Shown here piece after piece: positions 1 to 5,142 of a DNA stretch of 5,142 nt; positions within the stretch are counted from its first letter, which is position 1, and the number at the start of each line of letters is the position of its first letter. A model generated the notes under the pieces. That model did no database searches and was not told where the DNA came from. It worked only from the letters and a program-made list of their open reading frames with translations. Source of the stretch: Thermoleophilia bacterium (lineage in GTDB: Bacteria > Actinomycetota > Thermoleophilia > Gaiellales > Gaiellaceae); the NCBI GenBank assembly GCA_025935275.1, contig JAICVP010000158.1:1-5142 (forward strand). The letters run 5' to 3'. The position numbers and the translations under genes are program-made.

Positions 1-298
1 GCTCGCATGGGTCGCAGACCATGGAGATCTCGAACTCGGCATCGCCGATCTGCAGGCGCTGGCCGATCGGCCAGTTCATGACGTCGGCGCCGCGCACGGT
101 GAAGTTCTCCTTCACGCGCCCGGGCAGGACGTCCACGGACTCGAGGTCCTCCGCAGCGACGAAAAGGACGTTGCGCTTGCCGCCGCGCCGGTGGGCGCAG
201 CCCTCGACGCCTTCGTTCTCGAAGACCTGCGCGGTGTCCAGCTCCTCCATCAGCTCTCGCCGCTTCGGCGAGCGCCAGATGTGCGCGATCTCGGCCAT
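1..298 (-). CDS. MOSC-domain protein, partial (C-terminus beyond the left edge)
   Basis: About 99 codons are visible on the minus strand, from the ATG at 298-296 to the window edge, without a stop. The translation starts MAEIAHIWRSPKRRELMEEL and carries the usual run of a stand-alone MOSC (molybdenum cofactor sulfurase C-terminal) domain: an EGCAHRRGGKRNVLFV stretch (residues 32-47), the LPGRVKENFTVRG segment (58-70), the PIGQRLQIGDAEFE strand pair (77-90), and a conserved-cysteine region CDPC (Cys95, Cys98) just before the edge. MOSC domains are known or proposed to bind sulfur or the molybdenum cofactor through a conserved Cys; the substrate of this one cannot be told. The ATG was chosen because a TATACT box ends 6 bases upstream, suggesting a leaderless or nearly leaderless transcript, and no strong Shine-Dalgarno is present. 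It is divergent from the MBL-fold gene with 28 bases between the starts. The family call is fairly sure; function is unknown. Confidence 0.82.
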   Translation of the reverse strand, partial: MAEIAHIWRSPKRRELMEELDTAQVFENEGVEGCAHRRGGKRNVLFVAAEDLESVDVLPGRVKENFTVRGADVMNWPIGQRLQIGDAEFEISMVCDPCE

Positions 299-333
299 GT
301 CCCGAGTATAAGGAGGCATGCCGCCGATGGACA
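299..333. promoter_or_regulatory. Divergent promoter with shared TATA core
   Basis: Between the two divergent starts lies AGTATAAG (305-312). Read on the minus strand it gives TATACT (310-305), a good -10 element, with 6 bases between it and the MOSC ATG; a weak -35 match TGTCCA lies 17 bp upstream (333-328). Read on the plus strand it gives TATAAG (307-312), a weaker -10 whose transcript would start near 318-320. The two predicted starts would be about 20 bp apart, with overlapping -10 boxes. This geometry fits divergent transcription from one symmetric AT-rich core. It is inferred from sequence only. Confidence 0.5.
311..316 (+). promoter_or_regulatory. Shine-Dalgarno AGGAGG that decides the MBL-gene start
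   Basis: A perfect AGGAGG sits one base before the ATG at 318 and 10 bases before the in-frame ATG at 327. A one-base spacer cannot work for ribosome positioning, so the ATG at 327 is preferred. The ATG at 318 would only be used on a leaderless transcript. The motif also lies inside the promoter of the opposite gene. Confidence 0.6.
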
Positions 334-938
334 TCGCACCCGGTCTCTGGATCTGGCGCCTGCGGCACCCCGCCTGGAGCTCCGAGGCAGGCTGGGAGCC
401 GGAGGTGACGTCAACCGTGATCGAGACGGAAGGCGAGGTGGCGCTCGTCGACCCGCTCGCGCCGACGGACGAGGAGCACGAGCTCTGGGAGCGCCTCGAC
501 GCCGCGCCGCCCACCCTCGTCGCCGTCCTGAAGCCGGATCACGTCCGCGACGTCGACCTCTTCGTGCGCCGCTACGGCGCGCGGGCGTTCGGGCCCAGCC
601 TCTTCTGGCGCGACGACATTCCGGAGACCGAGCTCGAGGCGATCGAGCCTGGCTCGGAGCTTCCCGGCGAGCTCGTTGCGCTGTACGACGGGCGCGGCCG
701 GAACGAGACGCCGCTCTGGGCTCCCGAGCCGCGCGCGCTTGTCTTCGCCGATGCGCTCACCGAGCGGAACGGCGAGCTTCGCGTCTGGGGGACTCCGTGG
801 CACGAGGAGCGCGTGCTGCCGGCTCTCCGCAAGCTGCTCGACCTCCCCTTCGAGCACGTGATCGTGTCGCACGGCGAACCGGTGCACGACCGGGCCGCCT
901 TCGAGCGGGCCCTCGAGCTCCCCGCCTTCGAGGAGTAG
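327..938 (+). CDS. Small metallo-beta-lactamase-fold protein with degenerate metal site
   Basis: The product is 203 aa (206 if the ATG at 318 is used). The layout is that of the metallo-beta-lactamase superfamily: an N-terminal strand pair with VALVDPLAP (residues 38-46, the usual 'iDtG' strand), a PPTLVAVLKPDHVRD segment (61-75), LVFADAL (138-144, the usual GDxL region) and a last VIVSHGEPV (178-186, the usual pGHG loop). The metal motif T-H-x-H-x-D-H reads A66-V67-L68-K69-P70-D71-H72, so the first two histidines are Val and Lys while Asp71, His72, Asp142 and His182 remain. At about 200 aa it is near the minimal size of the fold and has no extra domain or signal peptide, so it is probably cytoplasmic. 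It may bind one metal weakly or none; no substrate can be named. The fold is inferred from motif order. The gene is followed directly by a hairpin terminator and is convergent with the protease gene. Confidence 0.78.
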   Translation: MDIAPGLWIWRLRHPAWSSEAGWEPEVTSTVIETEGEVALVDPLAPTDEEHELWERLDAAPPTLVAVLKPDHVRDVDLFVRRYGARAFGPSLFWRDDIPETELEAIEPGSELPGELVALYDGRGRNETPLWAPEPRALVFADALTERNGELRVWGTPWHEERVLPALRKLLDLPFEHVIVSHGEPVHDRAAFERALELPAFEE

Positions 939-947
939 AGAGATAGA

Positions 948-973
948 CGAAGGGCCGGTCTCCCGGCCCTTCG
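948..973. terminator. Intergenic hairpin, probable bidirectional terminator
   Basis: CGAAGGGCCGG (948-958) and CCGGCCCTTCG (963-973) form a perfect 11-bp stem around a TCTC loop. It lies in the 55-bp space between the convergent MBL-fold and protease genes, 9 bases after the first and 20 after the second. There is no clean T-run on the plus side (CGTTCGG follows). Read on the minus strand, the stem is followed by TCTATCTCTCT, which is moderately U-rich. It plausibly stops transcripts from both sides. Confidence 0.8.
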
Positions 974-993
974 CGTTCGGATCTCGGTGGAGG

Positions 994-2427
994 CTAGGGC
1001 GAGTGCGTGATCGCGCTGAGCGCGTCCACGATGCCGTGGCCGTAGAAGCCGTTGGCGCCCTCGCCGCCCTGGCAGGCAGTCGGGTCGGGTGGGCACGCCA
1101 CTTCGGTCGCGGTCTGCTGCATGTACGCCTGCACGCGCCCGGGCCTCATCGACGCATCCCCGCTCTTCAGATCGCCGTAGCGGCTGATGATCAGCGCCGC
1201 GACTCCGCTCGCGTGGGCAGCTGCCATGGAGGTGCCCGCCATGAAGCGGTAGTACGCGGGCCCCGGAGCATTCGTGTCCTGCAGCAGTCGAGGAACCTGG
1301 ATCGCGGCCGGCCACGTCGAGAGCACGAAGCCCGCGGGCGGAGCGGGAACCGCATCGCCGCCGGGGGCCGCCACGTCGATGACTCCGACGCCGTAGTTGG
1401 AGTAGCTCGCCTTCTGGCCGGAGAGCGCGGTGGCGCTGACGGCGATCACCCCCGGGAGCTCACTCGGGAGGCGGACGCAGTCGTTGCCGAGGGCCGGGTG
1501 GGCCAGGTCGATGTTGGAGTTCCCCGCCGACGCCACGACGCTGACGCCGTTCCGGAGCGCGAAGCGCACGGCGCGCTTGACCGCCTTGATGAGCGGCTGC
1601 TGCACCGGGTTGTCGTGACAGAAGAAATCGAGCGGGTCCACGGAAGTGGTCGCGCCGACATCGACCGTGTAGCTGTTGTTCGTGACGTCGATGTTGTGCG
1701 TGGCCGCCCACATGAAGCCGCAGACGACGGCGGCGGGCGTGATGAGCCCGCTCGGCTGCGCCACCTTGATGGACGCGATCTTCACGTTGGGCGCGACGCC
1801 GACGATCCCGATTCCGTTCGAGGCTGCTGCGACCGAGCCTGCGTTGTGCGTCCCGTGGCCGTTGTCGTCCTGGTAGGAGGCCGGGGTCGTATCGGGGACC
1901 CCGCTGACGCACGACGCGCTGTCGGCGAAATCCATGTTCTGAGCCAGGTCGGGGTGCGTGAAGTCGATGCCCGAATCAAGCAGCCCGACGACGACCGCGG
2001 GGCTTCCGCCCGTGACGGCATGGGCCTCGGGAGCATGGATCTGGCGCATGTTCCACTGGAGCGCCGAGAAGGTGTCCGTGTCCGTCGCGGGCGCGTTCGG
2101 CAGCTCCCCCTCCCAATCGGTGGAGTCCTGCTCGAGCCCGAAGTTGAGGCCGGACAGCGGCGACACCCCGTCGACCTTGTTGTCGCCGGCCAGGATCGCC
2201 GCGAACGCCGGGTTCAAGGAGTCGGCGACCGCCACGCCGATCGCGTTGTACGACCGCACGAGCTGACCACCCGCCCGCTCGATTGGCGCCGACGCGCCCC
2301 TGGGCACGTCTTCGCCTTTGTAGACCACGAGGTACCTCTCGGCACCCGCCGCGCTGGTGAACGCCAGCGCAAGTGCCGCAATGATTACGCCGACAGACAG
2401 GCGTGCCGCTCGTCCCGGTTGCCGCAA
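994..2427 (-). CDS. Secreted subtilisin-like serine protease (peptidase family S8)
   Basis: The product is 477 aa. A Sec-type signal peptide covers about residues 1-29 (RQPGR n-region, a hydrophobic core, and an AGA|ER cleavage site). An I9-type inhibitor propeptide follows (about 31-95, starting RYLVVYKGEDVPRGA), and the S8 catalytic domain spans about 144-470. The catalytic residues are complete: Asp151 in GLLDSGIDFTHPDL, His191 in NGHGTHNAG, oxyanion Asn303 in VVASAGNSN, and Ser400 in GTSMAAAH. The usual Pro of GTSMAxPH is Ala404. Six cysteines (173, 236, 270, 317, 445, 452) could form disulfides. There is no C-terminal sorting or membrane segment, so it is likely released outside the cell after removal of its own propeptide. 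The start is TTG at 2427, supported by GGAGGAG 8 bases upstream and by the complete signal peptide that follows. It lies 109 bp after the propeller gene on the same strand, so it may be co-transcribed or separately controlled. The physiological substrate is unknown; the neighbouring exported proteins are candidates only by context. Confidence 0.95.
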   Translation of the reverse strand: MRQPGRAARLSVGVIIAALALAFTSAAGAERYLVVYKGEDVPRGASAPIERAGGQLVRSYNAIGVAVADSLNPAFAAILAGDNKVDGVSPLSGLNFGLEQDSTDWEGELPNAPATDTDTFSALQWNMRQIHAPEAHAVTGGSPAVVVGLLDSGIDFTHPDLAQNMDFADSASCVSGVPDTTPASYQDDNGHGTHNAGSVAAASNGIGIVGVAPNVKIASIKVAQPSGLITPAAVVCGFMWAATHNIDVTNNSYTVDVGATTSVDPLDFFCHDNPVQQPLIKAVKRAVRFALRNGVSVVASAGNSNIDLAHPALGNDCVRLPSELPGVIAVSATALSGQKASYSNYGVGVIDVAAPGGDAVPAPPAGFVLSTWPAAIQVPRLLQDTNAPGPAYYRFMAGTSMAAAHASGVAALIISRYGDLKSGDASMRPGRVQAYMQQTATEVACPPDPTACQGGEGANGFYGHGIVDALSAITHSP

Positions 2428-2536
2428 CTCGCTCTCTCCTCCGCTCGGTCCTTCTCCCTCGGGATACTTTCCCGCACACGCACTTTACGATGGACTTTAG
2501 GTCCGCGCGTCCCTCGTTAGAGTGAGCCGCCGCGGA
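2428..2536 (-). promoter_or_regulatory. Protease upstream region with candidate -10 boxes and two half-palindromes
   Basis: This 109-bp space lies between the propeller-protein stop and the protease TTG. It is less G+C-rich than the genes around it. On the minus strand it holds two TAAAGT boxes (2499-2494 and 2487-2482), either of which could be a -10 element (TANNNT); no convincing -35 was found. Two 13-bp imperfect palindromes are present, GGGATACTTTCCC (2461-2473) and GGACTTTAGGTCC (2492-2504), each with 4-bp arms and a 5-bp centre, spaced 31 bp centre to centre. No clear terminator hairpin was seen after the upstream gene. Separate regulation of the protease is possible but unproven. Confidence 0.35.
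2436..2442 (-). promoter_or_regulatory. Shine-Dalgarno GGAGGAG supporting the TTG start of the S8 protease
   Basis: On the minus strand GGAGGAG is followed by an 8-base spacer (2435-2428) and then TTG. No ATG or GTG is equally well placed, and the signal peptide reads intact from this TTG, so the rare start codon is well supported. Confidence 0.75.
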
Positions 2537-3847
2537 TCAGAAATTGACCCGCAAAACGACCGCTTTTCGGGTCGAAGGCGTCCACTTCGTCACATACGCC
2601 GTCCGGCCCGTCAGCGCCGTCGTCCAGAGCAGCGTCTGCCTGCCGTTCACGTGCATGAGCGTCTTCGTCTTGCTGCTGCCGAACCACTTCATCCTGAGAT
2701 AGGAACCCTGCGGCCGGTGCTCGACCCAGACGATGCGCTTCGAGGTCACCGAGGGGTTCGACTCCATCCAGATGCTCGTGCGCTTGATCGTGCGGCGCTC
2801 GTCCGTACCGAGGTTGAGGACGTTGATCGACGAGCCGCCGTGCACGATCCGGTGCCACGCGAGCCGTCCACCGCGAAGCGCGGGGCGGCCGAGGTCGGCG
2901 GCCGAACGCACGGAGGCGATGACCTGCTCGTCGAGACTCGGCTTGCTGATGTCGGTCAGGACGAGGCGCTCGTTGGCGCCGTCGTCCCGGATGTAAGCCA
3001 GCAGCGGGTAGTCCAGCGCCGGGTGCGAATACGGGCCGTCGAGCTCGCGCACGGACGTGTCGAGACGCCAGTCGATCACCTTGATGCCCTGGTCGTCCTC
3101 GTAGGCGAGGTAGTCGCCGTCGAGCGCAGGCGAGTTCGCCGGGGTGACCGTGTCGGTCGACCCGCCCGCCGGCGCAACGACGACCTTCCTCGTCCCCGAG
3201 TCCTTGCGGGCGCGCGCCAGCGTCTGCCCGTCCGCGGCCGGATCGAAGCCGCGCCCCACCGAGGTGACGGCGGCGCCGGCTGCCGGCGCGACCGCGAGCA
3301 GGACTACTGCGACCCCGAGCACAACCGCGTTCGCCCGTCCGATAAACGAGGCGCGGCCGACGAGGCGCTCGACCGCGGCCGGCCCGCTCGGCTCGCGGCG
3401 CCGCGGCCAGATCGTCATGAACGCGCGGCCCGCTCCGTAGAGCGCGAAGCAGCAGGCGGCCGGGACCGGCTTCCCGAGCGCAAGCGCGGCCGCGCACGCG
3501 ACCCAGAAGGTGGCGACGGACTGGTAGGTGAGGAAGCCGAGTCCGAGACCCGCGCCGTAGCCGGCACTCCACACGGGCAGGGGCAGCTCGTACTGCCAGC
3601 GCTCGGGCACCTGCCTGCGGGACTGCGGCACCGGCACCGGGAGAACGCCGGCCTCACGCAGCGCAGCGAGAAAGGCGAGCGCGGCGGCGGCGATCAGGAC
3701 GGGTCGCGTCCCGACGAGGCCGCCGACGAAGCCGAGTGCAGCGCCAAGCGCAGCCGACGCGGCCAGAGCCGCGAGCGCGAAGAGCGCGATTGCGAGACGT
3801 TGGCGGGAACGGCTCCGGCACACGGCCGGAGTGAAGGTCTCGACCAT
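2537..3847 (-). CDS. Multi-span membrane protein with C-terminal beta-propeller-like domain
   Basis: The product is 436 aa. The N-terminal half is membrane-embedded, with hydrophobic stretches at about 18-45, 48-64, 92-124 (long enough for one or two spans), 127-147 and 172-194. The segment VPERWQYELPLPVW followed by a glycine-rich helix (AGYGAGLGLGFLT, 95-107) recalls CcdA/DsbD-type redox transporters, but no cysteine pair is placed as in CcdA, so this is a weak resemblance. Residues about 238-436 form some five repeats of about 40 aa, each opening with a variant of 'P-A-L-x-G-x-x-L-A-Y/W' (for example SPALDGDYLAYE, HPALDYPLLAYI, RPALRGGRLAWH, NPSVTSKRIVWV), the pattern of TolB/WD40-like propeller blades. 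The last span probably places this tail outside the cell. The ATG at 3847 has a GAGG 7 bases upstream that overlaps the stop of the small ORF at 3857-3928. It follows the MauA-like gene by 74 bp on the same strand, so the two are probably one operon. No enzyme activity is evident; a scaffold or partner for the MauA-like protein is a guess. Confidence 0.85.
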   Translation of the reverse strand: MVETFTPAVCRSRSRQRLAIALFALAALAASAALGAALGFVGGLVGTRPVLIAAAALAFLAALREAGVLPVPVPQSRRQVPERWQYELPLPVWSAGYGAGLGLGFLTYQSVATFWVACAAALALGKPVPAACCFALYGAGRAFMTIWPRRREPSGPAAVERLVGRASFIGRANAVVLGVAVVLLAVAPAAGAAVTSVGRGFDPAADGQTLARARKDSGTRKVVVAPAGGSTDTVTPANSPALDGDYLAYEDDQGIKVIDWRLDTSVRELDGPYSHPALDYPLLAYIRDDGANERLVLTDISKPSLDEQVIASVRSAADLGRPALRGGRLAWHRIVHGGSSINVLNLGTDERRTIKRTSIWMESNPSVTSKRIVWVEHRPQGSYLRMKWFGSSKTKTLMHVNGRQTLLWTTALTGRTAYVTKWTPSTRKAVVLRVNF

Positions 3848-3856
3848 TGAGAGGCC

Positions 3857-3928
3857 TCAGGGCGACCAGGCGCCCGAGACCCCGGCGAGGAGCGCGGTCG
3901 CCGCGAGCGCGGCGGCGACGGCTAGCAC
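3857..3928 (-). CDS. Possible 23-residue membrane peptide between mauA-like and propeller genes
   Basis: A GTG at 3928 opens a 23-codon frame, MLAVAAALAATALLAGVSGA followed by WSP and TGA at 3859-3857. It overlaps the end of the MauA-like gene by 7 nt and its stop overlaps the Shine-Dalgarno of the next gene, so it fills the gap almost exactly. Twenty-two of 23 codons end in G or C, whereas the competing frame over the same DNA has clearly more T-ending codons. The peptide would be a single hydrophobic helix. The ribosome site is weak (GGGG, 5 bases before the GTG). It could instead be a C-terminal anchor for the MauA-like protein reached by a -1 frameshift or created by a sequence error, or just chance. 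I do not recognise a family. Confidence 0.35.
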   Translation of the reverse strand: MLAVAAALAATALLAGVSGAWSP

Positions 3929-4521
3929 TTGAGCCCCGAGTCGTAGTACAGGACGCAGAACACCCGCCTGCCGTCGAAGCAGTACCCGGTGAGAGAAGCG
4001 TCGCCGTTGATGCGCTTCCTGCTGAACGAGCAGCAGTCCACGAGCTTGCGGACCTGGCCGCTGCAGCAGCGGTACCAGGCTCCCTCCATGACCGCGTCGA
4101 GCCCGTACTGCTCATTCGTCCACTCCTCGCAGAGTCGCGTGCGCGGAGCCCGCGGGAGGAAATCGCCGTCCGGGCTGCGCAGCCGCTCGCCCGAGCCGTC
4201 GACGGGCCAGCCTTCGGCGTTGACCGCGCGGCCCAGGTTGTCGATCGGGTGCCCGTCGCTCGGCCTCAGCGGGAAGCCGTTCTTGTCGATGCGGGGAAGG
4301 CCGAGGGGGTTCGGGCACGACCCTGTCGTCCAGATGTGCCCGCAGAAGTGAAAGGCCTCGCTCTTCTCTGGCCGGACCGCCGCCGCGACAGCGGCTCCGC
4401 CGGTCGCCGCGAGAACGGCGCCGCCCATGCGCCCGAGAAAGGACTTCCGCGTCATGCCGGAGGCGAGACGGGTCGAGAGGGCGCGGGCCGCGCCGTCGAG
4501 AAAGGTGTCAGGCCGGGGCAT
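3922..4521 (-). CDS. Tat-type exported, Cys-rich protein related to methylamine dehydrogenase light chain (MauA-like)
   Basis: The product is 199 aa. The leader has a Tat-like motif T24-R25-K26-S27-F28-L29 (RK instead of RR) followed by a hydrophobic stretch rich in Gly/Ala (31-49); a cleavage site could lie between about 46 and 56. The mature part has ten cysteines (60, 69, 131, 152, 153, 163, 164, 181, 189, 199), an even number suggesting disulfides. The C-terminal part fits the MauA family (PF02975): W149-YRC-C153 matches the Trp57-to-Cys61 spacing of Paracoccus MauA, D162-C163-C164 matches the Asp76-Cys-Cys site, and Y180-C181-F182 matches Trp108-Cys-Phe. Trp108, needed with Trp57 for the TTQ cofactor, is therefore Tyr180, so a TTQ enzyme is unlikely. 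The alignment is from memory. The start overlaps the upstream MauE/MauD-like gene by 14 nt, with GAGGA 6 bases before the ATG, indicating translational coupling. A second Met (23) would also keep the Tat motif. The middle (about 70-130) is Pro/Gly/Asp-rich and unrecognised. Function is unknown. Confidence 0.85.
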   Translation of the reverse strand: MPRPDTFLDGAARALSTRLASGMTRKSFLGRMGGAVLAATGGAAVAAAVRPEKSEAFHFCGHIWTTGSCPNPLGLPRIDKNGFPLRPSDGHPIDNLGRAVNAEGWPVDGSGERLRSPDGDFLPRAPRTRLCEEWTNEQYGLDAVMEGAWYRCCSGQVRKLVDCCSFSRKRINGDASLTGYCFDGRRVFCVLYYDSGLKC

Positions 4522-5142
4522 GTTCCATCCTCGCGCTGCCGAGCGCGACGAGCCCGTCGAGCTGCTCGAGCGAGTTGACAGTGCCCTTGGCGGCGACGAA
4601 GCCGTCGACCACGTGGACGAGGAACGGCGTCCCGGGGACCCGCCAGCGCTCGAAGGCGGAGGGCTCCTCGTGCTCGTACACGGTTCGGACCGGCATCCCC
4701 TCGCGCTCGAAGGCTCTGACTCCCGGCGCGATCGCGCGGCAAAGGCGGCAGTCGGGGCTGAAGAACGCGACGAGCTCTTCCCCGACCCGGCTCAGGCCGT
4801 CGAGCTCCGGCGCGACGTCTCCCAGAGGCGGACCTTCCTCGGCGAGCTCGAGGGCCACGCTGGGACCGAGGCGCATCGTGAGCACGCCCACCTGGCGGTA
4901 GAGCGCGAGCACGAGCACGGCGAGACCGATGACCGCGAGGGTGAGCACGACGAGCGCGCCGGCGACGAGAGCGTCACGGGAGGGCCGTCCGACCTCAACA
5001 TCCGCGAAGGCGCCGAATGCGGCGACCCCCGTGAAGAGCACCGCACGGGCGAGCATGAGATCGGTGTTGCGCTCCCTGGAGCCGAAGCAGCCGCAGCGAA
5101 GCCGCCGCACTCCTCGCGCACGAACGCTCCCCAGCGCGGCGA
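4508..5142 (-). CDS. MauE-MauD-like fusion: membrane protein with thioredoxin-fold domain, partial (N-terminus beyond the right edge)
   Basis: The frame is open to the window edge and reads SVRARGVRRLRCGCFG before any plausible start. A GTG at 5110 exists but would cut through this motif region, so the gene is treated as partial. Residues below count from that GTG. CGCFG (6-10) plus a following hydrophobic helix (about 18-36) is the usual C-terminus of MauE/DoxX-like redox membrane proteins. After a short linker comes a single strong transmembrane segment (47-71), then LYRQVGVL (70-77) and EEGPPLGDVAPELDGL (91-106) as in MauD. A thioredoxin-fold domain (about 107-195) follows, with the redox motif CRLC (Cys121, Cys124) in VAFFSPDCRLCRAI, a cis-proline region VPGTPFLV (158-165) and a MauD-like end AAKGTVNSLEQLDGL (173-187). 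MauE and MauD are known to be needed for disulfide formation and stability of MauA; here they appear in one polypeptide. The stop overlaps the start of the MauA-like gene by 14 nt, so both are surely co-translated. Confidence 0.85.
   Translation of the reverse strand, partial: AALGSVRARGVRRLRCGCFGSRERNTDLMLARAVLFTGVAAFGAFADVEVGRPSRDALVAGALVVLTLAVIGLAVLVLALYRQVGVLTMRLGPSVALELAEEGPPLGDVAPELDGLSRVGEELVAFFSPDCRLCRAIAPGVRAFEREGMPVRTVYEHEEPSAFERWRVPGTPFLVHVVDGFVAAKGTVNSLEQLDGLVALGSARMEHAPA

Noticed and set aside
191..946. A 251-codon plus-strand frame over the MOSC and MBL genes
   Set aside because: It is extremely Arg/Ala-rich, overlaps both better-supported genes and has no start signal.
1003..2520. 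A 505-codon plus-strand open frame opposite the protease gene
   Set aside because: It is longer than the protease frame, but its translation is Arg/Val/Asp-rich with no domain pattern. The opposite strand has a full signal peptide, catalytic triad and ribosome site. It is an antisense shadow of high-GC codons.
2517..3572. A 351-codon minus-strand frame inside the propeller-protein gene
   Set aside because: It is an Arg-rich alternate frame, and the other frame shows clear membrane helices and blade repeats with an upstream ribosome site.
2537..3847. Calling the membrane half a true CcdA
   Set aside because: The paired cysteines of CcdA helices are not present in the expected places (Cys118 and the Cys132-Cys133 pair do not fit), so only a loose resemblance is claimed.
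2522..3850. A 442-codon plus-strand open frame opposite the propeller-protein gene
   Set aside because: It is a low-complexity Arg/Ala/Glu/Asp composition without hydrophobic segments or motifs, mirroring the true gene on the minus strand.
3922..3930. Programmed -1 frameshift joining the MauA-like protein to the hydrophobic 23-codon frame
   Set aside because: No slippery heptamer is visible (the bases read CTC AAG TGC TAG), so it is kept only as an alternative explanation for the small ORF.
1..5142. CRISPR arrays, tRNA or rRNA genes, insertion sequences, long direct repeats
   Set aside because: No repeated units, cloverleaf-like segments or transposase motifs were seen by reading both strands.

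Overview
The window comes from a high-GC genome (visibly about 70% G+C, with G or C at nearly every third codon position). The short intergenic spaces, a TTG start, leaderless-type promoter geometry and MauE/MauD-like proteins beside a Cys-rich secreted protein suggest a high-GC actinobacterium, possibly of the Thermoleophilia/Gaiellales type. The taxon is inferred from style and was not tested. No tRNA, rRNA, CRISPR array or mobile element was seen.

Positions 1-938 hold a divergent gene pair. A MOSC-domain gene on the minus strand runs off the left edge. A small metallo-beta-lactamase-fold gene on the plus strand has a partly erased metal-binding motif. Only 28 bases separate the two starts, and both promoters appear to use the same TATA core (around 305-312). 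A perfect 11-bp hairpin at 948-973 separates the plus gene from the convergent minus-strand block.

Positions 994-5142 are a minus-strand block, read from right to left. First is a membrane/thioredoxin protein that looks like a MauE C-terminus fused to MauD and continues beyond the right edge. A Tat-type exported, ten-cysteine protein related to the light chain of methylamine dehydrogenase (MauA) overlaps it by 14 nt. A possible 23-residue hydrophobic peptide overlaps the end of that gene. Next comes a multi-span membrane protein with an extracytoplasmic beta-propeller-like tail. Last, after a 109-bp gap with its own candidate control signals, is a secreted subtilisin-like (S8) protease.

The main interest is this minus-strand block. 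The MauE/MauD-like protein would supply disulfide chemistry outside the membrane, and the MauA-like protein is the obvious client. However, the MauA-like protein keeps only the first of the two tryptophans that form the TTQ cofactor; the second is Tyr. It is therefore probably not a methylamine dehydrogenase subunit but a derived Cys-rich extracytoplasmic protein of unknown function. A membrane-anchored propeller encoded next to it could be a partner, loosely recalling the propeller heavy chain MauB. That last link is inference.
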